This document shows positions 54,810 to 63,939 of a stretch of 64,000 nucleotides of DNA, in pieces. The position numbers and the translations under genes were made by a program. Source of the stretch: Teredinibacter waterburyi (lineage in GTDB: Bacteria > Pseudomonadota > Gammaproteobacteria > Pseudomonadales > Cellvibrionaceae); the NCBI RefSeq assembly GCF_001922985.1, contig NZ_MRUH01000007.1:96339-160338 (forward strand). Direction: 5' to 3'. The notes under the pieces are model-generated. The model made no database searches. It was not told where the DNA came from and saw only the letters and a list, made by a program, of their open reading frames with translations. The first letter of the stretch is position 1, and each line of letters opens with the position of its first letter.

Positions 54810-56840
54810 ATGGTAATTGGACGATCACTTGTAGGTGCGTTAGCCATCTATTGGGCTCTCGCGGTGCCAGCTTTTGGCGCGCAACCTAGACAAAATGATA
54901 TTTTTAAGATGTCTCTTGAAGAGCTACTGACTGTAAAGGTCAGTGGAGCAACGCTATCCGAGGCGTCAATGGAGCAGGTGCCGAGCTCTGTAACTGTTTT
55001 TACGCGACAGCAGCTCGATACTATGGCGGTTGATTCGCTTGCAGAGTTGATGAATTTTGTTCCTGGCTTTCAATCATATCGCTCATCGTCCACTCCTATT
55101 GATTACCCATTTTCGGCGCGCGGACGTCGTATCGGCATCGCCAGTGCCGAGGTGCTGGTATTGGTTGACGGCCAGCGTTTAAACGACGCGCGCACTAGCG
55201 GTAGCTCAACGGCCTTCCCCCAATTCAACCTTAGCCAAATTGAGCGTGTAGAATTTATTCGTGGCCCGGGTTCAGCGTTATATGGTTCGAACGCGCTAAT
55301 GGGCGTGATAAATATTGTGACCTTGCGCAATACCAACAGCTTAGAAGTGATTGCAGGTGATAACGGCACTCTGGGTACTGAGCTTGCGCTTAATTATAGC
55401 CGTTCAGATTTGAGTGTGGATTTTCTGGCGAATCTTAAGCGAGATGACGGTGATAGTTTCGATGTTTCGGATCGCGGTCAAGAGCGTATTACCGACCCGC
55501 ACAATCAGCACGGCGCAAATCTAAAAGTAACATGGCGGGATACATCTTTGACGTTACAGCAGCAGCAATACCACGGCGAAAATTTTATAAGCTTTACTGG
55601 CGCGGGCCAAGACGTAAATTATTCTACTGCTAAAACTACATCGGCTGCAGCAATCCAAAATTTTAGTTGGTTCGATATAAATTCAACGCTTAGATTGAGT
55701 TATAGCTGGTCTGAAATTGAAGTAGTTAGTCAAGCTACGGGTGCGGGTGTCCTTGCCTCAATAAGTTCCCCTGCTAGCAACGAACCGCTAATTACCAAAA
55801 CCAGCGCCAAAGGTTTTAATGAGCTTCGCGTTAATCAAGCTAACGATTGGCGAATTTCTAATCGTACAGAATTGCAGTTTGGTTGGGAATATCGCAAGCT
55901 CGATGTGCCCAGCTATAGCACCGCATACAACTACAATTTGAATGCGTTTTTAACATCTGAGTTTCCGATTGAGTGGTATGGACCTAACTTTGCGGCTAGT
56001 CGAGTAACCCAGTTCGGTTCGAGGCGAGATATTGTTGGTGCCTATACCCAGCTGCGAGCAGAAGTGTTGGGTGATGGTGAATTAACACTCGGCCTTCGGC
56101 ACGATAGCTATTCCGGAATTGGTTCTAAAATTAGCCCGCGTGTCGGCTTGGTAAAGCCTATAAATAAATCGCAAACATTAAAGCTATTATATGGTGAGGC
56201 GTTCCGCGCACCGTCGGAAGAGGAATTAAATTTAGCGCCTAGCTCAAGTATTTCGGGTAATTCAAATTTAGCCGCGGAGACGGTCAAAACCTTAGAATTG
56301 ATTTGGTTAGGGCGTTGGCGTCAAACTCAGGTGTCTGCATCGGGCTATATCAATAAATTTGATAAATCTATTGGTTTAGCTGTCGTGTCTGACGCTGCTG
56401 TAACCTTTATTAATTCGCCTAATCGGGAGCAAAGCAAAGGTGTCGAGCTAGAGTTTTCTCACGAGGTTGGGATGCGATTAATGTTGAATGTAGCATTAAC
56501 GCGTCAGTATGAGACGCTTAGCACTACTTATAGAGAAGCGAGTAATACTGCGTCCGCGTCGCTTAATTATCAGCACCAAGATTGGAATGGGAACGTCGGC
56601 ATAACCTACCGCGGAAAGAGTGACATGCTCTTGCCGGATAATAGTCTACGTGAATTAGGCGCTAGTTCTAATGTATTTGCTAAAGTTCAATATCGACCAA
56701 CTACTAATTGGCAAATCTATTTGAAGGGTAAAAATATTCTCAATAATAAAATTGAAACCCCTCCTAACGGCGCGTTTTTAACTTATCCGGTTCCCAGTCG
56801 CGGACGAGAGCTTGTTATTGGAGTAGCTTGGCAGTTTTAG
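54810..56840 (+). CDS. TonB-dependent outer-membrane receptor
   Basis: A 676-residue receptor with signal peptide (~23 residues, AFG-A), an early KMSLEELLTVKVSGA region serving as the TonB box, a plug domain with LMNFVPGFQSYR and RIEFIRGPGSALYGSNA-like signature (here VEFIRGPGSALYGSNALMG), and a 22-strand barrel ending in a terminal F (VAWQF). No N-terminal signalling extension is present. The substrate is not evident; the plug resembles the BtuB/CirA type. AAAGG before the ATG is the ribosome site. Inverted arms AATGTCCG/CGGACATT (54578-54585 and 54671-54678) lie in the upstream gap. Confidence 0.9.
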   Translation: MVIGRSLVGALAIYWALAVPAFGAQPRQNDIFKMSLEELLTVKVSGATLSEASMEQVPSSVTVFTRQQLDTMAVDSLAELMNFVPGFQSYRSSSTPIDYPFSARGRRIGIASAEVLVLVDGQRLNDARTSGSSTAFPQFNLSQIERVEFIRGPGSALYGSNALMGVINIVTLRNTNSLEVIAGDNGTLGTELALNYSRSDLSVDFLANLKRDDGDSFDVSDRGQERITDPHNQHGANLKVTWRDTSLTLQQQQYHGENFISFTGAGQDVNYSTAKTTSAAAIQNFSWFDINSTLRLSYSWSEIEVVSQATGAGVLASISSPASNEPLITKTSAKGFNELRVNQANDWRISNRTELQFGWEYRKLDVPSYSTAYNYNLNAFLTSEFPIEWYGPNFAASRVTQFGSRRDIVGAYTQLRAEVLGDGELTLGLRHDSYSGIGSKISPRVGLVKPINKSQTLKLLYGEAFRAPSEEELNLAPSSSISGNSNLAAETVKTLELIWLGRWRQTQVSASGYINKFDKSIGLAVVSDAAVTFINSPNREQSKGVELEFSHEVGMRLMLNVALTRQYETLSTTYREASNTASASLNYQHQDWNGNVGITYRGKSDMLLPDNSLRELGASSNVFAKVQYRPTTNWQIYLKGKNILNNKIETPPNGAFLTYPVPSRGRELVIGVAWQF

Positions 56841-56965
56841 AAGCCACTAAAAACCCAAGGTTATTAAGCGTTAAATTGGCGATTGCTAAGTGTTAGAGCT
56901 GTCATACACCTTACTGTATAGTAGTTTTATCCTGACTTTTGCTTTGCAATCGAGCGCCAATATTT

Positions 56966-57604
56966 ATGACAGTTACGAGTTACAGTTCGCGAGAAGAATT
57001 TCTACATGCACTTAGCCACGGAGCAGGGGTTGTTTTTAGTGTTATTGGTACGTTGGTTTTGCTTCAGCGTGCGCTGGCCTATGGTGATAGTTGGCATTTA
57101 GTAAGCGCTTTGGTATATGGCATTAGTTTGATACTGCTCTACCTTAGTTCAACGCTTTATCACGCTAGTCGGCAAGGCACCAAGAAGCTTTACCTGCGCA
57201 AGTTAGATCACGCCATAATCTATGTGATGATTGCGGGGAGCTATACGCCGCTCACCTTGGTTAGCCTTCGCCACAATTATGGCTGGGCTATTTTTGCGGT
57301 GATATGGAGTTTAGCGCTCACTGGTCTTTACGTGGAGATATTCGCTAAAAAGAGTTATCGTAAAACCGCAATTGCACTGTATTTAATTATGGGCTGGTTG
57401 ATTATTATTGCGGCAAGGCCACTAGCCGCAATAATTCCCGATGGTGGGTTGGGTCTTTTATTTGCCGGCGGTCTTTGCTACACGCTGGGTGTAGTATTTT
57501 ATATTCGTAAGAAGATGCCCTATCACCATGTTATTTGGCACATATTCGTGCTCGCTGGCAGTGCATTTCATTATTTCGCCTTTCTGTTTTATGTGTACCC
57601 CTAA
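56966..57604 (+). CDS. Hemolysin III / PAQR family membrane protein
   Basis: I use the ATG at 56966 (212 residues) rather than a TTG 27 bases upstream. Seven hydrophobic segments are visible, with the family motifs EEFLHALSHGAG near the start, SSTLYHAS in helix 2, LDHAIIYVMIAGSYTP and the C-terminal HVIWHIFVLAGSAFHYFAF. The three histidines of the last helix region and the Ser/Asp of the early helices bind metal in PAQR proteins. The bacterial role is uncertain; the hemolysin name comes from one Bacillus homologue. Confidence 0.92.
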   Translation: MTVTSYSSREEFLHALSHGAGVVFSVIGTLVLLQRALAYGDSWHLVSALVYGISLILLYLSSTLYHASRQGTKKLYLRKLDHAIIYVMIAGSYTPLTLVSLRHNYGWAIFAVIWSLALTGLYVEIFAKKSYRKTAIALYLIMGWLIIIAARPLAAIIPDGGLGLLFAGGLCYTLGVVFYIRKKMPYHHVIWHIFVLAGSAFHYFAFLFYVYP

Positions 57605-57787
57605 AAGTTTTCTTATGATTTTTTGATCTCGACTAGATAACCACAGATTGCCGATCAACCAATGCCGTATCTAAGTCGGTTTAAGCTACACTTAGGTGTG
57701 TTGGTGCGGAAGCTTGGGGCGAATTGCCTTTGCGTCAGAAAACTGGCGCAACGCGGCTTCTCTATGCGTTGGTAGAAGGTCGAGTCA

Positions 57788-59869
57788 ATGTTTTACAGTA
57801 TTCGGTCAAAATTGTTCGCAATTACTATTTTGTCCATCTCAGTATGCGCCTGTTTAGTTTTTTTGTTTTCTGTAAATGAGCATCGCGCGCTCTATCGTAA
57901 AGCGGTTGAGCAAAACCTAGAAGCGATTTCTTCAAATATGGGGGATGATCTTCTACAGATTATGTCGCTCGAAAACGACGAGTTTTTGATAACGACAAAA
58001 CTGTTAAGTTTTGATCGCTTTAAGCATATTAAATTTGCGACTGTATTTAATTATCGGTGGGAAATTGTATCTCAATATGTTCACCCTTCGTATCTTGAGA
58101 GCGCTAATTTTTCTCCCGAATTAACATCCATACACCCTTCTGAATTACCTCTATCTATCTCTATAACTGACGCAGGTTTAACCGGCGTTACACGTATAGG
58201 AGACCCTCAAGAAACCGTAGGCTATCTATTGGTTGTACAAGATTACAATCAGCCTTTGTATGAAAGCCGAAATATATTTTTCGGCAATGTATTCCCTTAC
58301 GTTTTAGTTACCCTGTTGCTCGCTAATTTGGCGGTATGGGTGATGTATTTTAGATTGCTCGCGCCGTTGTCTCAGCTGGCAATATTTACACGAAAAGTTG
58401 AGAGAACACACGATTATGATTTGCGTGTAGAGTGGTCTGGTAGGGACGAGGTGTCGCGTGTTGGGCATGGTATCAATAGCATGCTTGGTGCGATTCAAAC
58501 CCAGATAAGAACAAATAATGTTCAGCATCAGAAGTTGCTGGAGCAGCAAAATTCTATAACCTATATGGCTAAGTATGATTTGCTCACGGGTTTGCCGAAT
58601 CGCTCCCATTTTATGAACTTGCTGCGAGAAGAGCTTGTTGCTCGACGCGAGAGCAATACCGATCTGGCTATTATATTTTTTGATGTAGATGGTTTGAAGG
58701 GCGTTAACGATACCTTTGGGCACGATGCTGGAGATCAGCTATTAATTGGCGTAGCCAAGGTGGTTGAGTCGTGTCTCAGTGGGCGGGATATATTGGGGCG
58801 TCTTGGTGGCGATGAGTTCTTAATTATGATTCGCGATTTTTGCGATAGAGAAACCGCTGTTACCGTCGCGAAAAATATGATCAATAAAATGAGGACGGAT
58901 TTAAAAATTGGCGACTGGGAAGTTAGGTCGGGTATCAGTATTGGAATTGCGATGGCGAGTGACGCTGGATTTGATATCACTAAGATTATCGCGAATGCCG
59001 ACGTCGCAATGTACCTATCAAAAGAAAACGGAAAAAGTACCTATACGGAATTTCGCGACGATATGCTTGAGCAGGTTCATAGGCGCGTCAAGATAGCTAG
59101 GGCGATAGACCAAGCTATAACACGCGATGAATTTTTTTTGCAATATCAGTTGAAGATTTCAGCCTCTGGTGAGGTTAATGGTGCCGAGGCCCTGTTAAGG
59201 TGGAATAGCGCAGAATTTGGATTTGTGCCTCCGGATGAGTTTATTCCAATTGCTGAACAAAGCGGAAAGATAGAAATTATAACGATATGGGTAGTTGAGC
59301 AGGTATTTAAAGATCTTTCAAAACTGAAAGATATTTTAGGTGGTGGTGGTGTGGTGTCGCTTAATGTGTCGAGTTATGACTTGCGTAATCAAAATTTAAT
59401 TACACAGATTAAAAGACTTGTTGAACAGTATGGTGTTGATATTGGCATGTTGCAGTTTGAAATAACAGAATCTAGTTATTTGCAAAATTTTGATCGAGCA
59501 AATGAATTTTTTACTGAGATTCATAATCTCGGTGGTTCTATCGCTTTAGATGACTTTGGTACAGGTTATTCCTCTCTGAGTTACTTGACTCGGATCCAAA
59601 TAGATACAATAAAAATTGACCGAATGTTTATATCCAGTTTAGCCAACTCCACTAGAGATTCCGCTATTCTACAGACTATCTTGGAGTTGGCGCGTCGACT
59701 TGGTCTTAAAACCTGTAGCGAAGGCGTGGAAATAAATGCTGAAGTTAAGTACTTGCGGGACTTTGGCTGTGATCAAATGCAAGGCTACCTATTTGCTAGG
59801 CCTTTGGTTTTGGATGAATTACCGAAAGCTAAGGTTCTCGCTGAAAAAATATATCGCGAAATTGAATAA
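57788..59869 (+). CDS. Membrane diguanylate cyclase/phosphodiesterase (GGDEF-EAL)
   Basis: A 693-residue protein. Two membrane helices (~8-28 and ~165-190) flank a periplasmic sensor, followed by HAMP. The GGDEF domain has an intact GGDEF at 340-344. The inhibitory RxxD site is absent (SGRD in its place), so feedback inhibition is unlikely. The EAL domain has E467-A-L, the conserved DDFGTGYSSL and EITES motifs and a C-terminal QGYLFARP. Both cyclase and diesterase motifs look intact, so the net direction cannot be predicted. It is convergent with a gene only five bases away. Confidence 0.93.
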   Translation: MFYSIRSKLFAITILSISVCACLVFLFSVNEHRALYRKAVEQNLEAISSNMGDDLLQIMSLENDEFLITTKLLSFDRFKHIKFATVFNYRWEIVSQYVHPSYLESANFSPELTSIHPSELPLSISITDAGLTGVTRIGDPQETVGYLLVVQDYNQPLYESRNIFFGNVFPYVLVTLLLANLAVWVMYFRLLAPLSQLAIFTRKVERTHDYDLRVEWSGRDEVSRVGHGINSMLGAIQTQIRTNNVQHQKLLEQQNSITYMAKYDLLTGLPNRSHFMNLLREELVARRESNTDLAIIFFDVDGLKGVNDTFGHDAGDQLLIGVAKVVESCLSGRDILGRLGGDEFLIMIRDFCDRETAVTVAKNMINKMRTDLKIGDWEVRSGISIGIAMASDAGFDITKIIANADVAMYLSKENGKSTYTEFRDDMLEQVHRRVKIARAIDQAITRDEFFLQYQLKISASGEVNGAEALLRWNSAEFGFVPPDEFIPIAEQSGKIEIITIWVVEQVFKDLSKLKDILGGGGVVSLNVSSYDLRNQNLITQIKRLVEQYGVDIGMLQFEITESSYLQNFDRANEFFTEIHNLGGSIALDDFGTGYSSLSYLTRIQIDTIKIDRMFISSLANSTRDSAILQTILELARRLGLKTCSEGVEINAEVKYLRDFGCDQMQGYLFARPLVLDELPKAKVLAEKIYREIE

Positions 59870-59874
59870 TTGCT

Positions 59875-60336
59875 TTATGGGTAAATAATCGCGACCGAAT
59901 CGGGTAGAGGGTAGCCCGCGGGTAGATAAGCAACGGTGTTTTCATTAGTACTAACGTAGTTAATAATTTCTTCAAAGGTGTCCAGTTCTAATGGCGGTTT
60001 ACTGCGGCCAGTGAATTTTAATTGTGCCCAGTAAGACTGAACTCGGGCCTCGGTAAGCCCGAGTATTCGCGTGTTAAATGAAATTCGCAGTGGCGCGCCA
60101 GCGGGTAGATTTACGGCATGGATTGAACGACTAAGTGTTCCGCCCATGTAAATAGGGCGAAGGTCGCGCATGCTTAGTTCGACGGTGTTTTCGGTTAGGT
60201 TGGCGACGACAATGAAGTCTCTACCGTCTAGATTAAGGCTGATGAGTGGTGCAGCAATAATTAAATATTTAATGCAGTGCTTAATTGCTCGGTGGATTTT
60301 TTTTACTAGAGTGGTGTGTCCCATTAGAAATTCCAC
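59875..60336 (-). CDS. Small periplasmic phosphate-binding-like protein
   Basis: A 153-residue protein with a hydrophobic N-terminal segment (~18-36). The mature part begins DFIVVANLTENTVELSMRDLRPIYMGG, a pattern seen in short PstS-like proteins that contain only the first lobe of a phosphate-binding fold. Its start overlaps the end of the porin gene by 13 bases, so the two are coupled. In several gammaproteobacteria such a pair accompanies a GGDEF protein, as here. Function is inferred only. Confidence 0.7.
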   Translation of the reverse strand: MEFLMGHTTLVKKIHRAIKHCIKYLIIAAPLISLNLDGRDFIVVANLTENTVELSMRDLRPIYMGGTLSRSIHAVNLPAGAPLRISFNTRILGLTEARVQSYWAQLKFTGRSKPPLELDTFEEIINYVSTNENTVAYLPAGYPLPDSVAIIYP

Positions 60337-61550
60337 TCCGCGCCAAGTAAATACAGATTCGCTTTGCGGTCGAAATCGTCGGCGGGAAGGGTATAGAAAG
60401 AATTTGATCCGGCTTTGCCCTTAAGAATGCTCCACTCTGCTTTTAACGCAAGGCTGGCGCTCACATCCCATCGACATCCTAGGGTGATACTTTGTAGATC
60501 ATCACGTAGCATTGTTGCGAAAATACCCGTGTATTGTTGGTTCAAAGCATCTAATGCTGGTGCTACCCCAAGCGGAATTTCCTGTTCTGGTGATGATATT
60601 TTTGGACGGCTATTGGCAAAAGTTAAATGTAGTGTGGCTGGTGTAAAGTTATAGCCCGCCGAGAGATAACCGCTTTCGAGGCCGGGAATCATCGTCATTT
60701 CTGGCGTAATGTCTACCCATTCTGCACGCACAAAGTAGCTGAGGTTGTCGTAGACAATTCCGAGTTGATTAACATCTACAGCGCCCTCTGTATTTAAGCT
60801 AGCTGCACTTTCGCTGAAGCCGTATTGACTTAGTATTCCTGCGAACTGGTCTAGGCTGGGGATTTTTAAATCTACTTCGCCGCGATAGCGTGATGCGCGA
60901 AATTCGAAATTACGGTAGTTGATTCGGCCGATGGCACCAGCCAATTGGCTTACAGAATATTCTATGTCGCCGAAGCCGTCGTCGTAGGCGCCGTCGTAGC
61001 GTCCTCCCCAAAGTTCTAGCGACGCATCAAAGCCTTTGCCTGCATACCCCCAAGTAAGGTTGATGCCGTCATAGGTATCGAACAAATAGCCGTTATAAAC
61101 CTGCTGTGGTGGTGCTACCCAAGGGTAGGCAAAACCGATGTCTCTAACTTCGCTAAGGGTAAAGAATGGGGTGCGGAGTTGCCCTGCTTTTATGGTGAGT
61201 TGGTCGAGTGGACGCCAGGTCACATATAGCCATTCGATGCCGCTGTCTTTATTGTCGTCGGCGTGGCCAATCAATTGCGCGGTTAGAGATATTTCAGGGT
61301 TAATATCGGCATCTACTTGCAGCCCGATTAGGCTTGAGGGTTGGATGCTCCAGCCGTCGTCATAACCTTTGAATTCTGCCGCTTTAGTATCTAGGTGGCC
61401 GCCGACTAGGCGAGCAAACCCCGAGAGTTTTACGTCTTCAAGTGCACTGGTGTACGAGCTTAATAGCGCGAGTATAATTGGCGCGTGAGATAGCTTTCGA
61501 ATCCGATGTGCCACAATTGCTCCAAAGTTAAACCATCCAGTCTGAAGCAT
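60324..61550 (-). CDS. Porin-like outer-membrane protein
   Basis: A 408-residue protein with an N-terminal signal region (hydrophobic residues ~22-36, cleavage near SALE). The mature part is a beta barrel of alternating strands (FARLVGGHL, LTAQLIGHA, LEWLYVTWRPLDQLTIKAGQLRTPF) ending in WNF, the terminal Phe needed for BAM insertion. The pattern KAGQLRTPFF with VRDIGFAYPWVAPP matches OprP/O-like or DcaP-like porins. It precedes and overlaps the small phosphate-binding-like gene. Confidence 0.8.
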   Translation of the reverse strand: MLQTGWFNFGAIVAHRIRKLSHAPIILALLSSYTSALEDVKLSGFARLVGGHLDTKAAEFKGYDDGWSIQPSSLIGLQVDADINPEISLTAQLIGHADDNKDSGIEWLYVTWRPLDQLTIKAGQLRTPFFTLSEVRDIGFAYPWVAPPQQVYNGYLFDTYDGINLTWGYAGKGFDASLELWGGRYDGAYDDGFGDIEYSVSQLAGAIGRINYRNFEFRASRYRGEVDLKIPSLDQFAGILSQYGFSESAASLNTEGAVDVNQLGIVYDNLSYFVRAEWVDITPEMTMIPGLESGYLSAGYNFTPATLHLTFANSRPKISSPEQEIPLGVAPALDALNQQYTGIFATMLRDDLQSITLGCRWDVSASLALKAEWSILKGKAGSNSFYTLPADDFDRKANLYLLGAEWNF

Positions 61551-61989
61551 AGTGAAGTATCAGAGGCTTGCAACCGAGTGCTAGAAGTATTGGCGCGTAC
61601 GAAATCGAACACAAGTGATTCGATGTCGCTTGAATTGAGCGCTCGGTGGCGGAATATCTATTGCGTTTTGCGCCCCTTGTGAATCCATCACTTACTTCAG
61701 GTTTTTTGTGTAGCGGCGTAGTGGAATTGGGTGCGCAGGGTTTAGTCGTAACGGGACAATATTGTGGCTTATCTAATGGGGAAGCCGTCATGGCGCCTTA
61801 TAAATGAAGAGGCGAAAATAGATGCCGTAATGGTCGAGCCAGTTCAAAAATTCAGCTGAATCACTTATATTTATATGGACAATAAGTCTGCTGATCTCTA
61901 TTGTCGCAGGGGTTTTATTTCGACGTGGCTAACGATTAATACTTTAGTTGTACGTAGTCGCTTTTTCTTTAATAAAAACGGGGCTAATA
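61551..61989. other. 439-base divergent region between porin and xylanase genes
   Basis: No convincing gene is seen. It must contain both promoters. The segment next to the xylanase (about 61900-61985) is AT-rich, ending with GGGG before the ATG as ribosome site. No CRP, LacI-type or other operator could be named with confidence. Confidence 0.4.
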
Positions 61990-63939
61990 ATGAATAATAT
62001 CCCATTTAGTAAATTTCTACGGCTAAGTTTCGCGGTGGCATTTTTGTCGCCACTCTTTTTTGTCGCGCAGGCGCAAGCTCAGAGCGCTTGCCAATGTAAT
62101 TGGTACGGTGCTACATATCCTATGTGCCAAAACCAAACAACCGGTTGGGGTTGGGAAAGCAGCGCTAGCTGTATAGGCAGCCAAACTTGTAGCAGCCAAG
62201 GTGGTGGTGGTGGTCCAATAGGTGACTGTAGCGGAAGCTCTAGCAGCTCATCGAGCTCGTCTAGTAGTAGCTCGTCGTCAAGCACTAGTTCGTCATCTAC
62301 CTCATCTAGTAGTGCATCTTCAACAACCAGCTCCTCATCTACCTCCTCTAGCTCTACCAGCGGTGGCACTTGTACTGAGAGCTGTAAGTGGTATCAAGAT
62401 GATCCACGCCCACTTTGTCAGAACCAAAGCTCCGGCTGGGGTTATGAGAATGGTCAAAGCTGTATTGGTCGCACCACATGCGAAAGCCAAAGCGGTAATG
62501 GCGGTGTTGTAAGCAGTTGTAGCGGTTCTAGCAGTAGCTCTTCTTCAAGTAGTTCATCTTCTTCTAGCAGTTCATCGTCGAGCAGCAGCTCTTCGTCTTC
62601 TTCTAGCAGTAGCTCTTCCTCGTCGTCTAGCAGCTCATCTTCTAGTTCTAGCGGTGGTAGCAATAGCATTACTGTTCGTATGAGCGGCACCGTTGGTGAA
62701 GAAAATGTAAGCCTTCAAATTGCGGGTCAGACCATTCAGAGCTGGACCTTAACTACCAGCATGATGAACTACACCGTAAACACCAATTCAACTGGCGAAC
62801 TTCGCGTTGCCTTTACCAATGATTCTGGCGACCTTGATGTGCAAGTGGACTACGTGATTGTTAACGGCGTAACCTATCAAGCGGAAGATCAGCAAGACAA
62901 CACAGGCGCCTACGATGGTGAATGTGGCGGTGGCTCCTACTCCGAAATGCTGCATTGCGATGGTTCTATCGGCTTTGGTAATCCATTTACCGGTAGCAGT
63001 TCATCGTCGTCTAGTTCCAGTAGCTCAAGCTCTAGCAGTTCTTCATCTTCAAGTTCTAGCAGTTCGTCTTCAGGCGGCAGCCGTAACTACCCACCTTTCT
63101 TCGTGGGTAACATCACCACTAACGGCAGCGTTCGATCCGATTTCTCGCAATACTGGGATCAGATCACGCCAGAAAACGAAGGTAAGTGGGGCTCTGTAGA
63201 AGGTACTCGCGATCAGTATAACTGGGGGCCTCTAGACGCTATATACGATTACGCTCGCGCGAACGGTATTCCAGTAAAAGCCCACACCATGGTTTGGGGC
63301 AGTCAGCAGCCAGGTTGGATCGGCGGTTTAAGTGCCTCTGAGCAAGCGGCCGAAATCGAAGAGTGGATTCGCGATTACTGTGAGCGTTATCCCGATACTC
63401 AGATGATGGATGTGGTGAACGAGGCTGTTTCTGGTCACGCACCTGCGGCTTATGCACAGAGTGCGTTTGGTAATGACTGGATCATCAAGTCATTCCAGTT
63501 GGCTCGACAGTACTGTCCGAACACTATCCTTATCTACAACGACTATAACTTCATGACTTGGAACACCAATGAAATTATGGACTTGATTCGTCCAGCCGTT
63601 CAGGCGGGTGTAGTTGATGCACTTGGTCTACAGGCACACAGCTTGTACGATCCACAGAATTGGACTGCACAACAAATTCAGGACAAGTTAGACCTGATTT
63701 CTACCTTAGGCGTGCCGTTGTATATTTCTGAGTACGACATCGAAGCCACTAACGACCAAACTCAGTTAGAGTACATGCAGCGACACTTCCCACTGTTCTA
63801 TGATCACCCGAATGTGTACGGTATTACGCTTTGGGGTTACGTAGTGGGCTCTACTTGGCGTGATGGCACCGGCCTTATCCAAAGCAACGGCCAGAAGCGC
63901 CCAGCAATGGATTGGTTGATGAACTACCTCGGTAGATAA
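61990..63939 (+). CDS. Secreted modular GH10 endo-xylanase with CBM10, CBM60-like modules and polyserine linkers
   Basis: Start at the ATG at 61990 (649 residues), not a TTG 42 bases earlier. Order: signal peptide (1-30); CBM10 (34-80, CQCNWYGATYPMCQ); Ser/Thr linker (83-124); second CBM10 (128-177); 42 consecutive serines (180-221); CBM60-like xylan/galactan-binding domain (223-335, VDYVIVNGVTYQAE); 26 serines (336-361); GH10 catalytic domain (365-649) with acid/base E478 in VVNEAV and nucleophile E581 in YISEYD. It hydrolyses internal beta-1,4-xylan bonds outside the cell. The catalytic domain is at the short end for GH10. Polyserine linkers are typical of Cellvibrionaceae. Confidence 0.95.
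   Translation: MNNIPFSKFLRLSFAVAFLSPLFFVAQAQAQSACQCNWYGATYPMCQNQTTGWGWESSASCIGSQTCSSQGGGGGPIGDCSGSSSSSSSSSSSSSSSSTSSSSTSSSSASSTTSSSSTSSSSTSGGTCTESCKWYQDDPRPLCQNQSSGWGYENGQSCIGRTTCESQSGNGGVVSSCSGSSSSSSSSSSSSSSSSSSSSSSSSSSSSSSSSSSSSSSSSSSGGSNSITVRMSGTVGEENVSLQIAGQTIQSWTLTTSMMNYTVNTNSTGELRVAFTNDSGDLDVQVDYVIVNGVTYQAEDQQDNTGAYDGECGGGSYSEMLHCDGSIGFGNPFTGSSSSSSSSSSSSSSSSSSSSSSSSSSGGSRNYPPFFVGNITTNGSVRSDFSQYWDQITPENEGKWGSVEGTRDQYNWGPLDAIYDYARANGIPVKAHTMVWGSQQPGWIGGLSASEQAAEIEEWIRDYCERYPDTQMMDVVNEAVSGHAPAAYAQSAFGNDWIIKSFQLARQYCPNTILIYNDYNFMTWNTNEIMDLIRPAVQAGVVDALGLQAHSLYDPQNWTAQQIQDKLDLISTLGVPLYISEYDIEATNDQTQLEYMQRHFPLFYDHPNVYGITLWGYVVGSTWRDGTGLIQSNGQKRPAMDWLMNYLGR

Noticed and set aside
54565..54828. 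87-residue minus-strand frame between the ABC exporter and TonB receptor
   Set aside because: Overlaps both genes' ends and the receptor's ribosome site; low-quality sequence.
61528..61791. 87-residue minus-strand frame upstream of the porin gene
   Set aside because: Overlaps the porin start by 23 bases, no membrane or family features and no good ribosome site.
62079..62690. Long minus-strand frames rich in Glu/Leu opposite the xylanase linkers
   Set aside because: They are the antisense reading of polyserine codons, not genes.
62236..63072. Serine-codon tracts as CRISPR or satellite repeats
   Set aside because: No fixed nucleotide unit or spacing; the repeat exists only at protein level.
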